A stretch of DNA of 64,000 nt from Coprinellus micaceus (taxonomy: Eukaryota > Basidiomycota > Agaricomycetes > Agaricales > Psathyrellaceae). Position numbers and translations under genes: made by a program. Location: assembly GCA_951394405.1 (NCBI GenBank), contig OX596343.1, positions 744,001 through 808,000 of the forward strand. Reading direction: 5' to 3'. Each line of letters begins with the position of its first letter. Position 1 is the stretch's first letter. Positions 47,207-59,767 of this stretch are shown here, one piece after another. The notes beneath the pieces were generated by a model. It did not search any database. It saw only the letters and a program-made list of their open reading frames with translations, and was not told the origin of the DNA.

Positions 47207-47624
47207 GCCCACTGGCATCCACGTGTGTCATCGCAGATTTCGAGGTATTAGGAAGTGTTATTCAGATTAGAATTCGGGAAATAAAGGCCGCAAGCCACCA
47301 TCGCATCATACAAAGTCTACTCAGGGTACCCGGTAATCGTGTCCGTGTCCAGAGCAAAGGACAGCCCGTCGATCCCCGCCCAATAACGATGCCTGTGGGG
47401 TCCAGAAATTAGAACCTGAAAACGAGGGAGATTGGACTGCTTACTCTGACACGCCGTGGCGCCGTATCCCCGGAAGATCCCATCTCTGCTCGCTATGGCA
47501 TAGCAGGCATTTGTATTGAGAGGTTTTGGTTTTCAAAGGGATCGGGCAAGGATTTTCCAGGAGTGACCAACAACCTGGGTGGACGAGGTAGTCTTCGTGT
47601 GGCATAGGTGCCGCCATTCCGTGT
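47207..47624. other. Intergenic
   Basis: 3' flank of F-box gene 3. No gene or repeat was recognised. Confidence 0.45.
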
Positions 47625-50188
47625 CTAGAAGTATCGTGTCACCGTTTCCGGGAGGGCATTACCGATCAAAAAAGAGGCTTGCCTGTTCTTGAGGTGCACG
47701 AGAACCTCCCATATCGTCGCCGCTTTTTCTACCATAAAGAAGCCTTGACAGTGGTTGCACGACCAAGCCTTCGCTGTGTTAAAGGCGCAAGAGCTATGCC
47801 CTTTAGATGCAGCCAGCTCCTCCGGCGTCGCAAGACGAAAGGTTGATAGACTGAAACGTTCCTGGTATTCCCCGAAGAAGGTGAGCTAGTTGAACATGAG
47901 GTTCGGTTGAGTCATGCTTTCAGAGTACTGAGTACATCAAGAAAAACTCACCGCTTCTCTCCAGGTGAAGACGAAGTAGTGCGCACTCCACCAGTCGGGG
48001 ATGTCGCCTCTGACAATCGCGAATCGGGGGTCTCGTTCATCCATGTCTGCCGTTGTCGCGACAGCTGGATCAAGGCCCGCCAGACAAATGAGCGCCGAAG
48101 AAACCTCTGAAGCTGATTGGTGGAGAACGATGTCGCAACGGGCGTCACCTTCAGAAATTCTAGGTTGTAGCTCGGTGTTCGTGCAACGAGGAGGACATCG
48201 GTGGTTCGTTATCGAAGGCTTACCGCACATAATATATGTGCGCTCTGCTGACTCGCAATCGAAAACATTCTTCGCTAGGTTGAGAGCCTTGTCGACTTCT
48301 TCGAGAGTTAGAGCGGGGGTGGATCCGCGACTGCCCCGTGTCGGATCCTTGATGATAGTTGAACGTGCGGCGACCTGAATACGCTCGGCGTTGTAGGAGA
48401 CGACAAGTTCGGGGAACTTGAAAACGAGCGGCTGAAGCTCAATGATCGTGACCATGACACCCTCGTCCACTTCAATGCGGCCCAATACTTCGGGGATAGC
48501 AAGCAAGAAGTTAAAGTGAGGGGAGCACCACCTTTCGGATGGCCGAAGCTGGGATAGATACTTCTCGTACAAAAAGAGCAAGGCGTCGTGTTTGTGACGT
48601 CGGGTAGAGCGCGTCCCATTATCTTCTTTCCTCTCCGTCTTCGCCTGTACGGCATGAGGCACGATCTGCGGTCGAAGCACGTCCCGAGCTGCGAACATGT
48701 GAGGCTCATTTAGAGAGTATGGACGTGACACCCACCTCTGGTGGTGACTTCCGTGGCGTCCCCGCAATCACTAGGCGAACCGGCGCCCTCGCGAATGTTT
48801 TCCTTGGAGAGTACCAGTTTCGTGGTCAAGACTTTTTCGACCGCGCTGCACAACGAGATTAGAGCGTTATAAGTAAAGGATGGAAGGAACGACGTACTGT
48901 CCTCTTCTAAGAACCGCCTTTTCCGGCGCCGGGATGATAGCTCGTGTGGTGCGGTCTTCCTTCATATACCAAGCACTCGCGCGCTTCTCAGCAATGGTTG
49001 CTGTCTAATGCACGAGTTACTTCTAAGACGACGCATTAGATGGAAAGAAATATCGCTTACCTCGGCGCATAATTTGACGTAATCTGTCTGGTCCCTTTTC
49101 CACTGGGTGAACTTGTCTCTGCCGCTGGGCGTATTCGCGCGCTTCTGAAGAGCCGCCCATTCTTGGGATATCTCGTGTACGTCGCCTTTCCAGTACAGTT
49201 TTCCGTCCTCGAAGTCAAGCTTGGATTTCTCTTGACTGAATGGTCGGTCTGGATGGTCTCACGGTTGGCCACTTCGCTCACGATGCCGAAAAAAAGAATA
49301 AGGTAACCTTACAATTAGTGCGAGGGATGTAGTTGAACGTTTCTTCCTCGTAGTCAGGGAACTCCGTCTTGAACCAGCTATCCCCCGGTCCAACGAGACT
49401 ATTACGCCGACATGAGTTCGGGATCTCCTTTGGTCAGAGTGGATTGAACTTACTTGGCTAATTTGCAATATCGACATACGCGCTTTCTGATGAGCCAGTC
49501 GATCTTATCTTCAGGGACATTCATAATGCGACATGACTGCCGCTTGTCAAAAAAGCAGGGGCGATAGCGAGCCGGCTGAAACTCACCTCGCATTTCGATA
49601 CAAGCAAAAGCGCAGCCCAGCGTTCGCTAGGCATGCTTTCTGGCGGCTCTGGAACACCAGCTTCCTCTAATGCGCCTCTCCAAATATCGTCCATCCCTTT
49701 AGTCAAAGTCCTTCTGAAAGAAGGGCCGACTTGAGAGAGCCTGACGAGGTCCATGACGGAGAGGTGTCCAAAAACCTGTGGAGTGGGTGAGTGGAACTAG
49801 AACCTTTCCATCATGTCTAGAGATAACTGTCGCTTTACCTCGCGCCTGACATTCATGGGCATAGTCGGTAGCGAGCTCAGATCCCGACGCCCTCGCCTGG
49901 GCCCGATAGCCGCTGAGAGCCGAGAGCCAGGCAGCTTCTGCGCCCGTTCCGCGACACTCTTCTGCCGTTTAGACTGATGTGATATTCCGTCTCTTATCGC
50001 TTTACGCTCTTATGCAAATCTTTAGTACGGAGCCACTAAGCAGGGGTTAAGTCGTCCTCACTTTGGGTACGACTCTGTAGTGCAAGGCTCTCAGTATTGT
50101 CTCCAGGTTGGCCCAGATCGATGGCTAGTAATTTGGGTGTGGGGGAGGCATCCGAAGACAAAGGTCCAAGTACTCGGTGTGTGGCCAT
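47625..50188 (-). CDS. F-box protein with zinc-ribbon, paralogue 3
   Basis: The family order is kept: SLPTMPMNVRRE and then VMDLVRLSQVGPSFRR (F-box), SKCE joined to SCRIMNV...RVCRYCK (zinc-ribbon), FEDGKLYWKGDVHEISQEWAALQ, LRPSERWCSPHFNFLLAIPEVL, CLAGLDPAVATTADMDERDPRFAIV, and a WSCNHCQGFF finger near the end, with a stop at 47625-47627. The F-box is the least typical of the three. The 5' end is uncertain: the ATG at 50188 opens a short acidic exon (containing QSEDDL) comparable with paralogue 1, but the phase of the first intron could not be settled. In the middle (48780-49060) the exons are also approximate, so a damaged gene cannot be ruled out. Confidence 0.65.
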
Positions 50189-50690
50189 TGAAGGGCGAGA
50201 GGTGAGAGTCAGGAGAGGGAAGGCAGAATGGTGGGTGGCACGCGCATCGGCGCTAAATGGTGGAAGGCGTGTGAAACATAGCGCGTTTTAGGACACCTGC
50301 ACGTGACGCGTCGCGAGAAAGGCGGGGAAAGGCAACTGGTCGCGACAACACCTTCCAATGATAGGGGCCATGAGCGAACACAAGCGCCTTAGGGCTCACT
50401 TCAGCATGAGTTAAAAGCGTATTACCTCGTGGCGGAGGTGAGGTGGTCGACCCCCGCAGAATTCCCTAGAGAAAACGTGACGCCGCTTTATTCAGTACAG
50501 GGTTACATTCCAGGTGGCTTGAGCAAATAAAAAAGTAGCGAAATGGGAAGTGAGGGGTGGGTATGGGGGTGACGACTTCGCTGAAGAAGACAAGGCGATA
50601 AATATCTAACCCGCGATGGGAGTGGGAATGAGGACAATGTTCCAGTCCAGCAACGAATGAAGGCGAGACGCTGTGTGTTCAATTGGCAAT
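50189..50690. other. Intergenic
   Basis: Upstream of F-box gene 3 and downstream of the PMP3 gene. CGGCGCTAAATGG at 50246-50258 is a relative of the recurrent motif about 60 bp from the F-box start. No gene was recognised. Confidence 0.4.
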
Positions 50691-51210
50691 TCACTGACTA
50701 GTCGCCCCATAATAAGGAGCCTGCTGGACGTGGCCCTGTTGAGGGTAGCCAGGACCTCCGTGAGGTCCGGGATACAAGGGTTCGTACTGGCCGCTGCCAA
50801 CATCTGAAAAATGATATATTGTAAACATGCCAATGAAAGGGTCTGGGAGCGAAAATAACCACGCACATTGGAATCCTCCATTCCCGTATCGTTCTTCCGC
50901 CTGCATCTTCTTGTAAATGAGCCAAAACGCGTGGATGTGACCTGGGAGATATCCCAAACTGGTGATTGGAGCCCAGTCAGCCGAACGTTCGTCTTCGCCG
51001 ATCCATTCATTTCGCTTGCGGTTGTAAGATGAACTCACATTGTCAGGAGAATGTTAATGAGAAGATCACAGCTGCATCCTGTGACGATTGCTGCTGCTGC
51101 AGGTGGGAATAGGATAGCGACCTGTGGAATGCCGAAATCGTCAGATATGCACCCCGCTGCGTCCTCAAAACTCGTACCAGAATGAGGAGGACGTCTGAGC
51201 TCTTGACCAT
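50691..51210 (-). CDS. PMP3/UPF0057 family proteolipid
   Basis: Exons 51210-51178, 51121-51039, 50958-50867 and 50803-50691 encode 106 residues. The first exon gives MVKSSDVLLIL. Two membrane helices follow: VAILFPPAAAAIVTG and LINILLTILGYLPGHIHAFWLIY, with the CSCD motif between. This is the classic PMP3 layout. The FPPAAAAIVTGCSCDLLINILL block is characteristic of basidiomycete members. The tail KKMQAEERYGNGGF and a Gly/Pro/Gln/Tyr-rich extension make it longer than the yeast protein (55 residues). PMP3 proteins sit in the plasma membrane and influence membrane potential and salt tolerance. All four exons join in frame. Confidence 0.92.
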
Positions 51211-52153
51211 GGTTTCCACTGTTAAAGCGTTTGCTAGATGTCGTTACGGCCCTCAGAGGTGGTGGCCAACGTCCAAGTTCAAGTTGTGGGCTACGGTCAA
51301 GCTGCGGTGGGAGCTGCGCTGATGACGTCGCCATACTTGCCACGTGACAGTTGAATGTTGATGGGCTTTGAGTTGAATTTAGCAACTCCGCCCTGTTCAA
51401 GCAATTGGCCGGCGCTTAAGGCCAACTACTACGGCCCCACTTCAAACTTCAGTGATGGACCCGGAGGATGGGAGCCATTTTAGTTCCGCCTAGAGTGAGA
51501 GAAGTGACTCTTCGGAGATGGCATCCTCAACCGCCGTCAGTAACAGTCAGTAACCTCCGAAACCCAAAAGAAAGCGACGTGACTGTCGCAGTTGCCTCCC
51601 GTGAGAGCGAGCAACGCCTCTCGACATTTCCCCTTCCCTTGAGGCCACAGAGCCTGAGGGAGGGGACAGCATGTGGGCAGACTCGGTCTTTGTGGGAACA
51701 GGAAGGGGCATCGGGCAGATTTTAAGGGGACCTCAAGGCAAGAGGGACAATCGGAGCGCCCAGGCGGACATTAGTAAAGTCTCGAACGAGTCGTGGACTC
51801 GCGGCCGTCCACCTGTGGGAGGTACCCTAGCTTTGATTCACTCTTGGCCCGGGCCCGTGCTTCTGCTGTTGGCCCTGCTAGCTTTGAGATGGCACATTGA
51901 ATTGAGTGGAAAGATAAGAGGAACCCAAACAATAAATTACTAAGAGTACGGCTACAGATTAGTGATATTAGCTACATTCGGAAATCCATTTGAAGATAAC
52001 TGTGGTGTATATGGCGAAGTGACAAGGAGAATCGGTGAGAAGCGTCGGGCGGGCGTCATAACTTGAAGTGTTCATGGAGTAATTATACAGGTGGGTGCTG
52101 AGGTGCGAAACTGATCCGTCGTATCGGTCTATGGAAGGTGGGGGGCATCGAGG
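51211..52153. other. Intergenic, about 0.9 kb
   Basis: It lies between the PMP3 start and the G-alpha 3' end. Short open frames on both strands have no recognisable content. GGCGCTTAAGG at 51411 is similar to the recurrent motif. Confidence 0.5.
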
Positions 52154-54352
52154 TCACAGGACGTTTGTCTGTGAGAGGAAGTTGACCAAGATCAAGTCCC
52201 TGACTGAGAAAGCTGTCAGCTGGTGCACGGGGGGGCCGCATTGAAGTAGGGTGCGAATTCGAAACACATACTTCTGGCAATCACACTGGCAGTCGCCCTT
52301 GTGTCCTGCGAGTTGCGATAATCAATGGAGTTAGTGGTTAGCAGGGCTGGAGGACTTAACAAGGACTCACGACGGCGCAAGTCAGATGGGGGTGGAGTTT
52401 CCTCTTCCTTGGCGAGTGCTTCTGGTGTAATGAAACGAAAACGTCCAAAAGATCTGGTGGCGGCGAGAGGGGGAACACGCGTAAGTCATTTGGCGGCCAA
52501 GACCGGTAGGGAAGGTGACAAAGCGAATTGACCCCGCCGGTGGAGATGAAATGAAGAACTCCATGCACTCACATTTCGCTACCGGCTTGGTTTCGTTCGA
52601 TTTCTCGACGTAAGATGTCACAAACTCCGAAAATTGGACACCCGACTTCAGCTTCGACTGGAGAATATCAAGCTTGTTCAGGAATAGGACGAATTCGACG
52701 TCTTGCAAGATTTTGTTACTGCAGATCATTTGCCAGAGTCTGAGTGAATCGGTCTTCGAAGATTTAGCAGGTCAGAGGGCGGTGGGGTACGGAAGCTGGA
52801 GAGTCTTACAAGGCGGTTTATAGTTTCATCTTCTGCGAGTACCTGATTGAAAGCGGACATTGGGGCGAGGAAAATGATGATGTTCACTGTTCAGGATAGT
52901 CAGAACGGCGGTGGCGGTCAACTGGACGCGCAGTGGGAAACTTGCCGTCATCGAAGAACTGTGCCCACGCCGCTGGGATTCCGAGAAGGTCAGTTCGTGA
53001 CGCTTTTGGGGGACGACTAAAAGCGTATCATACCCCTCTGAGCCCGACTGCCGCCGACGTCGTATATTGTCCACTCCTTCGCATCTGGATCTCTCTCATC
53101 CCGAATGACATGTTCCTCGGGGCCCATGGTGGTCACCCTAGCTTTTAATACGTCGTCTGTAAAGGTGATGAGCAAATGCGGCGGAGGCATGGGATGCAGA
53201 CTCACCCGAAAGTGGTCTGTAGTCTTCCGCCGTTACACGCGATACATCGTCTAAAAAGCTGGGTTGAGGGAGTCAGACTCAGAGACCTGGCCCATGAGTA
53301 TAAACGTAGGGAATCAACTCACAACCCAGGCTGATCTTCCAGAGAGATTTCCGCTGATTTGAGAGCGCGCCGCACAGTCCGATCATTCCACAGCTTTACA
53401 ATATCATCGGTGCATGCTGCAAGCACGCGGCGAGCCTGGGCAAGTTCAGCGGCGTCGGTGTTCGAGGCTGTCGGCGAGTCCTGCGAACGACGGCCAAGGA
53501 CGGCTTTCTTCCAGCCATACCCTGAGGGAATGGAGACCTCCTCCGGAGCTCGCGTTGAGTTATACTGCCGTTGTTGCGATGCTTGACTGGATTCGTTCGG
53601 GGAGGGCGATGCACCAGAGACGACTTTGCTTAAAGTCTCCTCAATCTGCCGGAGGGGTGCGAGTCGGATAAGGAGCTTCCGTGAGTCAGATGATAGCTGA
53701 AAGCCGCTTTGTTTCGATCCTGGTGCGTCTTGCATCGCCTCTCGTAGGCCAGCCATGCGGGTGTTGAGGAAGTTGACGATGAAATTGACCGAGCGCACAA
53801 GGTTGAGGTGTACTACTGGACGCCATATATCTGCCTTTAGTACGAACGAAGCAAGAAGTGAGTAAAGCTTGAGGATTTGTCACAAAATCCAATGGTGGTG
53901 AAGAGGCGCGAACCTCCGATTCGAACGCTTTTGGGGCGAACTGGAGCTGAAAGTTCTTCAGCACTGTGGATTTCCCAGACTCCGCTTGCCCTGGTACAAT
54001 GTAATGGGTATGCTTCATTGAGGGCTGCGTTGCAGAAATACTTGAACCAGAGCGTACCTAGCAGAAGGATCTTCGCACCCAGCCCTCCCTTCTTCTTCCT
54101 CAATTCTTTCTGGGCGTGGATTTCCTTATCAATCTCGTCGCTCCTCTTCTTTGCCCGAGCCTCTTCGTCCAGCCTTTCCTGTCGCTGTTCCGGCGTTTCA
54201 TTTTCCAAGGGCGGAGGCGGCCATGTCGTGGATTGTTTCGAAGAGGATCCTCGGAGGGAGCTTTGCATGAGGGAAGCGGAAGAACTGGAGACGGGGGAAG
54301 GAGATGAGCAAAAGTCCGGCCTAGGCCTCGGGGTGTGAGTGGTAAAGGGCAA
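52154..54352 (-). CDS. Atypical G-protein alpha subunit
   Basis: The start at 54352 gives a Ser/Pro-rich and then charged helical N-terminus (KELRKKKGGLGAKILLLG), not the usual MGxxxS myristoylation site. The P-loop is GQAESGKST, formed across the first intron. A helical domain with a large Ser-rich insert follows (about 53800-53330). Switch I is ARVTTMGPEEH with the catalytic Arg and the Thr. Switch II is DVGGSRAQRAAW: the usual glutamine of DVGGQ is replaced by serine. NKLD and a TCAV motif complete the guanine-binding set. The C-terminus is DTRATASVIARIRDLILVNFLSQTNVL at the TGA 52154-52156. It is a member of the expanded basidiomycete G-alpha group; whether it cycles normally is open. Confidence 0.88.
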
Positions 54353-56334
54353 AATCTGGGGCGTTACTCTCCTGGGTTTTCGCAGCTGCGATAGATATAT
54401 AGATTTCCCGAATCCAGGGGAGGGGGACCGGAACGCCTATCTGCATGAAGCAGATGCCGTTCACAGGATCAAAACGCCACTCCCTGGGGACTTTTCCTCC
54501 CATTTCGCCGCCTTCGGGACGATTGGGTAGGAATGGGCTCGATTCGTTTCCCCCACCTTGAGACTCCTTGAGGACGTGGATCTCCTTGGAGCAAGGAGCC
54601 TTTCGGTGAGGGCACGGGACGGATGTTGCCATGCTAGCTGTCGCTGTTGTCGCCTAGAAAGCTTACCGGGTTTTTTATACGTCATTTCAAGGTCCTTTTT
54701 GCTTAAATACTCTCACAGGTGTGGTCAGAAGGATAGGAGGTTCAGGAGCTATTATCAAGGCGCTCCTGAAAGTCTGGAGGGAGGATTCGCAGGAGGAGGC
54801 GAGCTGGGAGTGTGATGGCGATCATGGGCAGGTCGAATGCAGTGGGATGTCCCTTCAGGGCGTACGCAAAGTGGTGGCAATTGTGATGGCGGCCGACGGA
54901 GTGCGCTCGGGCGGGTGTACGCTCGTGCGCGTGGCATCAAGACACCGGGATCAGATCCGTCAATTACAGGGGGACCCAATCGGCTCAAGGAGAATCAACA
55001 CGAGCCTCCTCATGGTCCTTTCAAGAGCTGGAAAACTCCAAGCGCGCCCGGTGTATACTGGAAATGCTTGTCTGAATTAATATTAAACCATGAAATTAAA
55101 AAAAAAAAAAAAAAAAAAAAAAGACCTGTGGCGCCCTTGCCCAGTCGTATCGCTCCAAAATCTGCGCGGACGTGGAAGACAACCCTCCTCTCAAATCTTG
55201 GAATTCACGAGGGTTCACGGCGGGGGCCATAGCGACCGCCTCCCAGCGATAGTAATCCCCATCAATTTTCGGTGGTGTCGGGTCCATAGCAAGCATCTCG
55301 GGGGACGCCCAAGAATTCATTGAGTGTTGAGCTCACTCAAGCGATGAGCAAGTGATTGAGGAATAGACTCTTACGTGACTCTGCCTCGAGATTAAATAAA
55401 GCCATTCAATTGCCATTGATGGTGACGTTCTTCACCTCACGATGCCGTAGACTGTTGAACGCTTCACACGAGTGAGAGTCGACGGGTATCAGTGGCTTCA
55501 AGTCAATCCCTGTATGAGCCATTATCGCTACCGACTATACTTAGATGTCAGATGGATCTTGCTGCTTGCACCGGCCTCTTGGCTTTCACGACCACAGGGG
55601 AAAACATCAAGTGTATTCTGGTTTGGCTGACAGGGGGAAGGGGATAGAAGGAGGGGAAGAACTGAGCCTCCCTTTCCTCTCTCAAATTCCGTCTACATTC
55701 ACGTCCAGACGTTGTAAATCTTTTCAGCGTCTAGCGGGCGCTTACCCATTAGGTCACGTGAAGTTGCTGTCGGGAGGTGTCGCGATGACAGCGGAGTTTG
55801 AATGGCTTTTTTGTTTTCCATCCACTTCCTCTAAGATGGTCTCGTCCAAAGAGCAAGAACAGGCGTCAGTGCCCTACAGAAACGACATCCGAGGGGTGCT
55901 ACAGGAGTGTCTAATGCCGTAGGGAGGGCACCGGGACCGCAGGACTATGAATGAATGCGTTGAGCTCGTGGTGTGTCACCTTCGAAGTCCGTCGACCCAA
56001 CTCCATGGCCGCACTGATTCTGTGTTACACGGGGCCTTGAGATAGACCCGCGCTGTGCTGGAGTTCTGTTTCTCCCGCTTTCTTGCTCTATACGGGGACC
56101 GACTGCATTGTGCGGGGAACTAAACATGAGCAAATATGGGCTGCCAAATAGGGGCGACAATGGCGGGGTGGCTCAGCAGCGCCTTTATTGTATGGGAACA
56201 AAAGGACAATGCGAGTCAGCATGACCTACGTCGGTGAGCGAGGAGTTAAGGCCACTGCGGGCACCGGAGGGCTCCACCATTCCTTCTTTCCTTCCACGAT
56301 CTTCACGTCTTCGTTTTCTTCGTCCTCGCTCGCG
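54353..56334. other. Intergenic, about 2 kb
   Basis: The open frame at 54321-54632 on the minus strand, which overlaps the start of the G-alpha gene, has no recognised features. The rest has only short frames, some created by the poly(A) tract. It may hold a non-coding or lineage-specific gene, but nothing supports one. The promoter of the 56335 gene is at the end. Confidence 0.4.
55098..55123 (+). repeat. Poly(A) tract of 26 bases
   Basis: An unbroken run of 26 A residues. Such runs can mark the 3' end of a retrotransposed sequence, but no target duplication or recognisable retroelement was found around it. Confidence 0.7.
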
Positions 56335-59251
56335 ATGTTCGCGAAGCGTTTGCTTCTACCCTTTCTTGTTGCTCCTTTGCTAACTTGTGAGTATGGTTAT
56401 CTCTTTTTCACTGGGATCCTATTGACTTGACCTTCAGACTCACAAAATAATTCTGATCCCAAGGTTGTATGCGTTCCAGGACAGTGTATTCAAGGCTGGT
56501 CCAATATCACCATCGGCGCGACTTTCACCGCCTCGGGCTTCTCTTTACCTCTTCACCTCCTTCCCGGGAAATACGACCAGAGAACGAGTCCCCAATATCT
56601 TCACGATGTCATTACCTCGTCATCCCTCGCGATATCCCCTTCAATAGGATTCCCCAATTCCACCCGACTTCCCCTCGATCTCAAACTTGAGCCCGGCCTT
56701 GTTATCTACTCTGGATTGCGATACTCTGGCCAAGCAGCATTCCGCTCGCTTCCGGACTCTCTCCTTACCAACACCTCAGTTCCCCTGGGCACTACACAAT
56801 CCCTAGCAGTCCCGGAGAACGTGGTTGCATCGATATCCACAGGCCCCGGATCGAGCGTCCGTCTGACGATATGGGACTCCATACCTGACATCAACCAGCT
56901 CCCCCCTAGCGCAGCCGGCTCCTTTTTCCTCAACAATTTGCAATCCACGGCATGCTCCCCTGCGTGCGCCAGTGGAGGTGTGTGTGCAGCCAACGGCACT
57001 TGCCGTTGTGCTGCTGGATTCACCGGGTCGTCCTGTGAACAATGCCAGCCAGGATTCTTCGGACCTGACTGCCAGCCTTGCCCTGGGGATTGCGAAAGCT
57101 GCGACGAGGGAATCTCCGGGACCGGACGGTGCCTCAGGCTTACCATCCCCAACAAACCTTCCGACTGCAATTGTGCGAACGGAGTGTGTGGCGCCAACGG
57201 GCAGTGCTCGTGTACCACCGGCTTCGAGTCTGCTGCCAATGGGGTGGCATGTGGCAGGTGTGCCGCTGGGTTCTTCCGCTCCTCGGCGGGAGACTGTAAG
57301 GCTTGCGGTCTTGGGTGTTCCCAGTGCGAAGATACCACTGGGGCGTGCACGACTTGCAAGTCTGGCTTCACGCAGGACGGCTCCGATCGGAGTAGGTGTA
57401 GTCCTCCTGGGCAGGTCAAGTCGGATGGGCAGGCATGCCCAGCGGGTAGCTTTGCGAACGGGGGAGATTGTATTCTATGTGATTCCGCTTGCGAGACCTG
57501 CACAGGCCGTTCCCCGAACGATTGCAGCAAGTGCGCTCGCGGCCGCCTCTTCCTCGATAGCTCCTGCGTTACACCGAACGCAGATGGGGTGTGTCCAGGG
57601 TCTACGCGTATCGCCGATAATGTCAAAAACACATGTGATAGTGAGTTTGATGTCTGTTGGGCCGACTTCGTGTACTTACATGCCGTTTGCAGGTTGTGGG
57701 GCCAAATGTACTGCGTGCAGAATACCCAACTTTACTGAAGCATCGACAATCAACGCGCGCCAGTGCACAGAGTGCATCCCTGGTGCCTTCCTTTTCAGCG
57801 GTGAATGCGTTGACACATGCCCCGACGGTACATTCATCAGCTCCGATTTCAAGACTTGTCAAGGTCGGTACCCCGCTTTCCATCACGCTCAAACTCGCAA
57901 CTGATTCTCAATATTCATAGCTTGCGACTCTTCCTGCAGGACCTGCTCCGGGTCCGCGACCAGATGCTTAACCTGCTCCAACAACCAACTTGCCACCGAT
58001 GGCCGTTGCGTATCTTCGTGTCCGGCCTCGACATTCCGTTCCTCATCCGGCGACCAATGCACCAGTTGCCACCCAGACTGCGCGTCGTGTTCCGGTGCCG
58101 ACTTCAACCAGTGTATGTCCTGTCCCGCCGACCGGCCCGTCCTCGTAAACGGACGGTGCCTTCCGACGTGCACCAAGACGCAGTACTTCGACGCATCTAG
58201 TCAGTCTTGCCAGGCCTGCGACGCGAGCTGCTCGAGCTGCTCCGGTCCTGGACCGGCCAATTGTCTTGCATGTTCCGGCTCTACGAGGGTGCTCAAGCAG
58301 GGGACGTGCGAGGCGGCTCCTTGCGACGGGGTCGTTCCAGGACTGGGCATCTGTTTGTCCGACATCGTCGTGGTAGCGTCACCCAGCGGTTCTCCTCCGC
58401 CTCCAACGGTCTCTGGGATGGAAGCTCCGACGAAAGCTAAACTGAAGCTTGAGTGGTGGCAGATACTCCTCATGGTACTCGGTGGTGTCTTTATCTTCGT
58501 AATCATCATCTGGTGCTGCTGGCGTAGGCGGAGGCAGAAGAGGCAGAAGAAGACGAAGGAGTTTGCGCTGGGTGTGAAGAAGAGTACTGGGTGGAGATGG
58601 CGGCTTATCAGGTTCGGGGAGAAATTGTTTAGCCACAAGCGTGGTGCCAGGGTGGACTCGAACTCAGCTGCGCCTGGGAAACAGGCCGTCTACGAGCGCG
58701 GAGGCTTCCAGATGGACCAGCTCAAGGCTGCGGAGGAGGCTAGGGCGCCCTCTCGAGAGCATTTGGTCATCTCTCCACCGCTCCACTTGAAGCCAGCGAA
58801 GATCCAAGAAGACGAAGACTTGGTCGACCTGATTGGAAGCTATAATGTGGAAGAGCATAGGAGAACGGCTCCCAGACCGCCTTCTGAACGATACGCGCCG
58901 ACTATTCGCAGTGGGTACGCGGTGCTTCCAGTTCGACCAAGACCCACAAGTGACTCGAGCGACGACTATTCGGCCCCGCGGCGTCCTGCCCGCCCGCCCC
59001 CTGCAAGGCCGCTCAGTTACGCAAGTGAGACGTACTCGCCACCACCACGAGGCGGGTATGCGCAGCCAGCCTCGTCCTCGAGGCCGCTGAGCGGATCGAG
59101 TCAGCTGTCGCAAGAATCGATGTACTCCCAGATGACCGGAATGCCTCCCAAGACTCCCAACTCCGCAACTTCCCAGAGGCTGAAGAGCAAGTTTTCGATG
59201 GACACACTGGCTGTCCTTCCCCCCAAGAAGAAGACCCCATTCTGGAAATGA
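56335..59251 (+). CDS. Type I membrane protein with Cys-rich EGF/furin-like repeats
   Basis: Exons 56335-56386, 56438-57640, 57693-57863 and 57921-59251 encode 918 residues. A signal peptide (MFAKRLLLPFLVAPLLT) is followed by a roughly 190-residue non-repeated domain with N-glycosylation sites. Next comes a cysteine-rich region of about 430 residues made of EGF-like (CASGGVCAANGTCRCAAGFTGSSCE) and furin-like (CDSACETCTG, CATCSG-type) modules. At about residue 635 there is one membrane helix (ILLMVLGGVFIFVIIIWCCW) with a basic stop-transfer (RRRRQKRQKK). The cytoplasmic tail of about 260 residues is Pro/Ser/Tyr/Arg-rich with a polar end KKKTPFWK. This is a single-pass receptor-like surface protein; partner and ligand are unknown. 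All exon joins keep cysteine spacing. Confidence 0.9.
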
Positions 59252-59767
59252 GGGTCAGCTTCCTTTCATTTGTTCTGTTTTCGCACTTCCAATTCTCGCA
59301 CATTTATGTTGAGTCTGCTTCTGTTCCTTCATTTCCCCTTCCTAGCTATGCTCATCACTGCTCCCTCGCACCTGTTCACTTCCTCACCAGATTCTCTAGC
59401 ATACTTCACCTCCTCCTTTAATTCATTTTTATCCAATTCCTTTCCCTCTCACCCCAATTCACGGCCGCATATGAAATGAACGCTACGACCCCAGCATTGT
59501 ATTATCACCCTCATGGAACCCACACATCTCTACGACAAATAGACACACGGACTATGTACTTCATTCTTTTAACTAGCATGATAGCTTCTCTACTGATTTC
59601 CAATCTATCCCGATTTCACCATGACCATAAGATTCATTTCACCGTGACACACCCAATTTCAAGCATATTGGCGTGGGAAATTAAAGCAGGGCTGAACAAG
59701 TTGCAGTCAGGGGCAAGCTTGCTCATCGACACCCATCTCGTCGCCATCGTCGACGACAAGGAGGACG
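59252..59767. other. Intergenic with pyrimidine-rich leader
   Basis: It contains the 3' region of the membrane protein gene and the upstream region of the LARP gene, with long CT-rich runs at 59260-59450. No gene was seen; an ATG-led frame at 59476 runs into the LARP gene in another frame. Confidence 0.5.

Noticed and set aside
54321..54632. 103-codon open frame on the minus strand overlapping the G-alpha start
   Set aside because: No recognisable domain, no splice partners and a different frame from the G-alpha gene; it may be 5' leader sequence.
55098..55123. 3' end of a LINE or SINE
   Set aside because: Only the poly(A) run is present; no target duplication, no reverse transcriptase and no Pol III promoter boxes were found around it.
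55096..55320. Open frame ending in a run of phenylalanines
   Set aside because: The end is produced by the poly(A) tract read on the other strand; the remainder has no conserved character.
56706..57632. 308-codon minus-strand frame over the Cys-rich membrane protein
   Set aside because: Antisense shadow of the EGF-like region; the plus-strand gene has matching exons, signal peptide and cysteine spacing.
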